A DNA stretch of 25,719 nt, taken from Avanaerovorax sp964442135. GTDB taxonomy: Bacteria > Bacillota > Clostridia > Peptostreptococcales > Anaerovoracaceae. A model generated the notes under the pieces. The model had not been told where the DNA came from. It saw only the letters and a list, made by a program, of their open reading frames with translations, and ran no database searches. The stretch is from assembly GCA_964442135.1 (NCBI GenBank), contig CAYTYN010000020.1, forward strand, positions 1 to 25,719. Reading direction: 5' to 3'. Shown piece after piece: positions 24,454 to 25,719 of this stretch; position 1 is the stretch's first letter, and each line of letters begins with the position of its first letter. The position numbers and the translations under genes were made by a program.

Positions 24454-24470
24454 ATAAAGGAGGTATATCA

Positions 24471-25652
24471 ATGAGAGAAGTAGTAATCGTAGGAGCAGCC
24501 AGAACACCGATAGGCAATTTCGGCGGAAGCCTGAAAAACGTTCCGACCAGAACTCTGGGTGCGGCTGCCATTAAAGGGGCGGTAGAAAGAGCCGGAGTTA
24601 AGCCTGAAATGATCGACGAGGTGATCATGGGCTGCGTACTTCAGGGCGGACTGGGACAGAACGTTTCCAGACAGATGGCACTGGACGCGGGTATTCCGAA
24701 GGAAGTTCCTACTATGACCATCAATAAGGTGTGCGGTTCCGGACTGAGAGCAGTAGAGCTTGCGGCGCAGATCATCAAGGCCGGCGATGCGGACATCATC
24801 GTAGCGGGCGGAGCTGAGAACATGTCATCTGCCGGATATATCGTACCGTCTGCCAGATGGGGAGCCAGAATGAACAACGTTCAGATGGTAGACACCATGG
24901 TAAACGATGGTCTCTGGGAGGCGTTCAACAACTACCACATGGGTGTTACGGCTGAAAATATCGTTGAGCAGTGGGGACTGACCAGAGAAGAGCTGGACGA
25001 GTTCGCCCTTGCTTCACAGCAGAAAGCTGAGGCCGCCATCAAGGCCGGAAAGTTCAAGGACGAGATCGTTCCTGTAGAAGTACCTCAGAGAAAAGGCGAT
25101 CCTGTCGTATTCGATACCGACGAGTATCCTAAGTTCGGTTCCACTCTGGAAAAAATGGCTAAACTGAGACCGGCGTTTAAGAAGGACGGTGTCGTTACGG
25201 CGGCTAACGCTTCCGGCATAAACGACGCAGGCGCGGCTCTCGTAGTTATGAGCAGGGAAAAGGCCGACGAGCTGGGCATTAAGCCGCTTTGCACCATTAA
25301 GAGCTATGCTTCCGCAGGCGTTGATCCTACCATCATGGGAATCGGACCTGTTCCTGCTACTAAGAAGGCTCTGGAGAAGGCGGGCCTCACCATTGACGAC
25401 ATGGATCTCATCGAGGCCAACGAAGCCTTCGCCGCTCAGTCTGTAGCAGTAGGCAAGGAGCTGGGAATCGATCAGTCCAAGCTTAACGTTAACGGAGGAG
25501 CTATCGCCATAGGACATCCTATCGGAGCATCCGGCGCCAGAATCCTCATTTCCCTCATTTACGAGATGATGAAGAGACCTGAGACCAAGCACGGTCTTGC
25601 CACGCTCTGCATCGGAGGCGGAATGGGAACAGCCTTGATAGTTGAAAAATAA
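24471..25652 (+). CDS. thlA: Acetyl-CoA C-acetyltransferase (thiolase)
   Basis: Condenses two acetyl-CoA to acetoacetyl-CoA, the entry step of butyrate-type fermentation, or runs in reverse in amino-acid and fatty-acid breakdown. The 393 residues have the complete biosynthetic-thiolase set: nucleophile Cys88 in NKVCGSG, GGAENMS (about 116-122), NANEAFA-type block EANEAFAAQ (about 314-322), GGAIAIGHPIGASG with His349, and CIGGGMGTA with Cys380. Length is typical. AAAGGAGGT lies before the ATG. Codon choice looks biased toward high expression. A strong terminator follows, and the extended -10 before it suggests a single-gene unit. Confidence 0.97.
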   Translation: MREVVIVGAARTPIGNFGGSLKNVPTRTLGAAAIKGAVERAGVKPEMIDEVIMGCVLQGGLGQNVSRQMALDAGIPKEVPTMTINKVCGSGLRAVELAAQIIKAGDADIIVAGGAENMSSAGYIVPSARWGARMNNVQMVDTMVNDGLWEAFNNYHMGVTAENIVEQWGLTREELDEFALASQQKAEAAIKAGKFKDEIVPVEVPQRKGDPVVFDTDEYPKFGSTLEKMAKLRPAFKKDGVVTAANASGINDAGAALVVMSREKADELGIKPLCTIKSYASAGVDPTIMGIGPVPATKKALEKAGLTIDDMDLIEANEAFAAQSVAVGKELGIDQSKLNVNGGAIAIGHPIGASGARILISLIYEMMKRPETKHGLATLCIGGGMGTALIVEK

Positions 25653-25672
25653 CCTGTAGGTCAGGCGCTTCA

Positions 25673-25698
25673 GGCAGAGGACTTTCCTCTGCCTTTTT
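25673..25698 (+). terminator. Rho-independent terminator of the thiolase gene
   Basis: GGCAGAGGA (25673-25681), loop CTT, TCCTCTGCC (25685-25693), then TTTTT: a perfect 9-bp stem with a T-run, 21 bases after the stop codon. Confidence 0.95.
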
Positions 25699-25719
25699 CA
25701 TTTCACGGTGCTGAAGCCT

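Overview
The window looks like chromosomal DNA of an anaerobic, amino-acid- and peptide-using member of the Clostridia (Firmicutes). GC content is intermediate, ribosome binding sites are strong AGGAGG types, and Ile ATA codons are frequent. Several proteins are typical of Clostridia: an adenosylcobalamin ribonucleotide reductase, a divergent LigA following PcrA, a ferredoxin-nitroreductase fusion, a DUF5058 membrane protein and a thiolase. The lineage is inferred from gene content; no rRNA, tRNA or species marker is present. No mobile element, CRISPR array or prophage was seen.

Layout. (1) 88-1422, minus: glutamate dehydrogenase. (2) 1656-3023, plus: macro-domain ADP-ribose hydrolase and ferredoxin-nitroreductase, probably one operon. 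(3) 3024-3573: a 550-base gap with no convincing gene but several dyads and a sigma-54-type -24/-12 sequence. (4) 3574-9243, plus: a complete Opp/Dpp peptide ABC transporter (binding lipoprotein, two permeases, two ATPases). (5) 9355-10149, plus: an M55 (DppA-type) D-aminopeptidase with its own likely promoter. (6) 10304-15136, minus: a sigma-54 activator, then a DUF5058 membrane protein, a second small polytopic membrane protein and an M20D amidohydrolase. (7) 15291-19592, plus: PcrA helicase and NAD-dependent DNA ligase. (8) 19666-24403, plus: class II ribonucleotide reductase, sirtuin, SurE and a DUF2156 protein, tightly packed. (9) 24471-25652, plus: acetyl-CoA acetyltransferase with a textbook terminator.

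The segment from 3.0 to 15.1 kb reads as a peptide-scavenging locus. The ABC importer would bring in oligopeptides, the D-aminopeptidase and M20D hydrolase would cleave particular peptides or acylated amino acids, and the paired membrane proteins may form a second transporter for substrate or product. The sigma-54 activator is the obvious candidate regulator. A sigma-54-like promoter lies upstream of the ABC operon, whereas the DUF5058 operon has a good sigma-70-type promoter. Glutamate dehydrogenase and thiolase at the two ends fit amino-acid fermentation.

The most interesting items are the unknown membrane pair with the amidohydrolase, the sigma-54 candidate with duplicated palindromes before the ABC operon, the macro domain with Gln in place of its usual catalytic-region Asn, and the sigma-54 activator ending in a winged-helix-like domain instead of a Fis-type helix-turn-helix.
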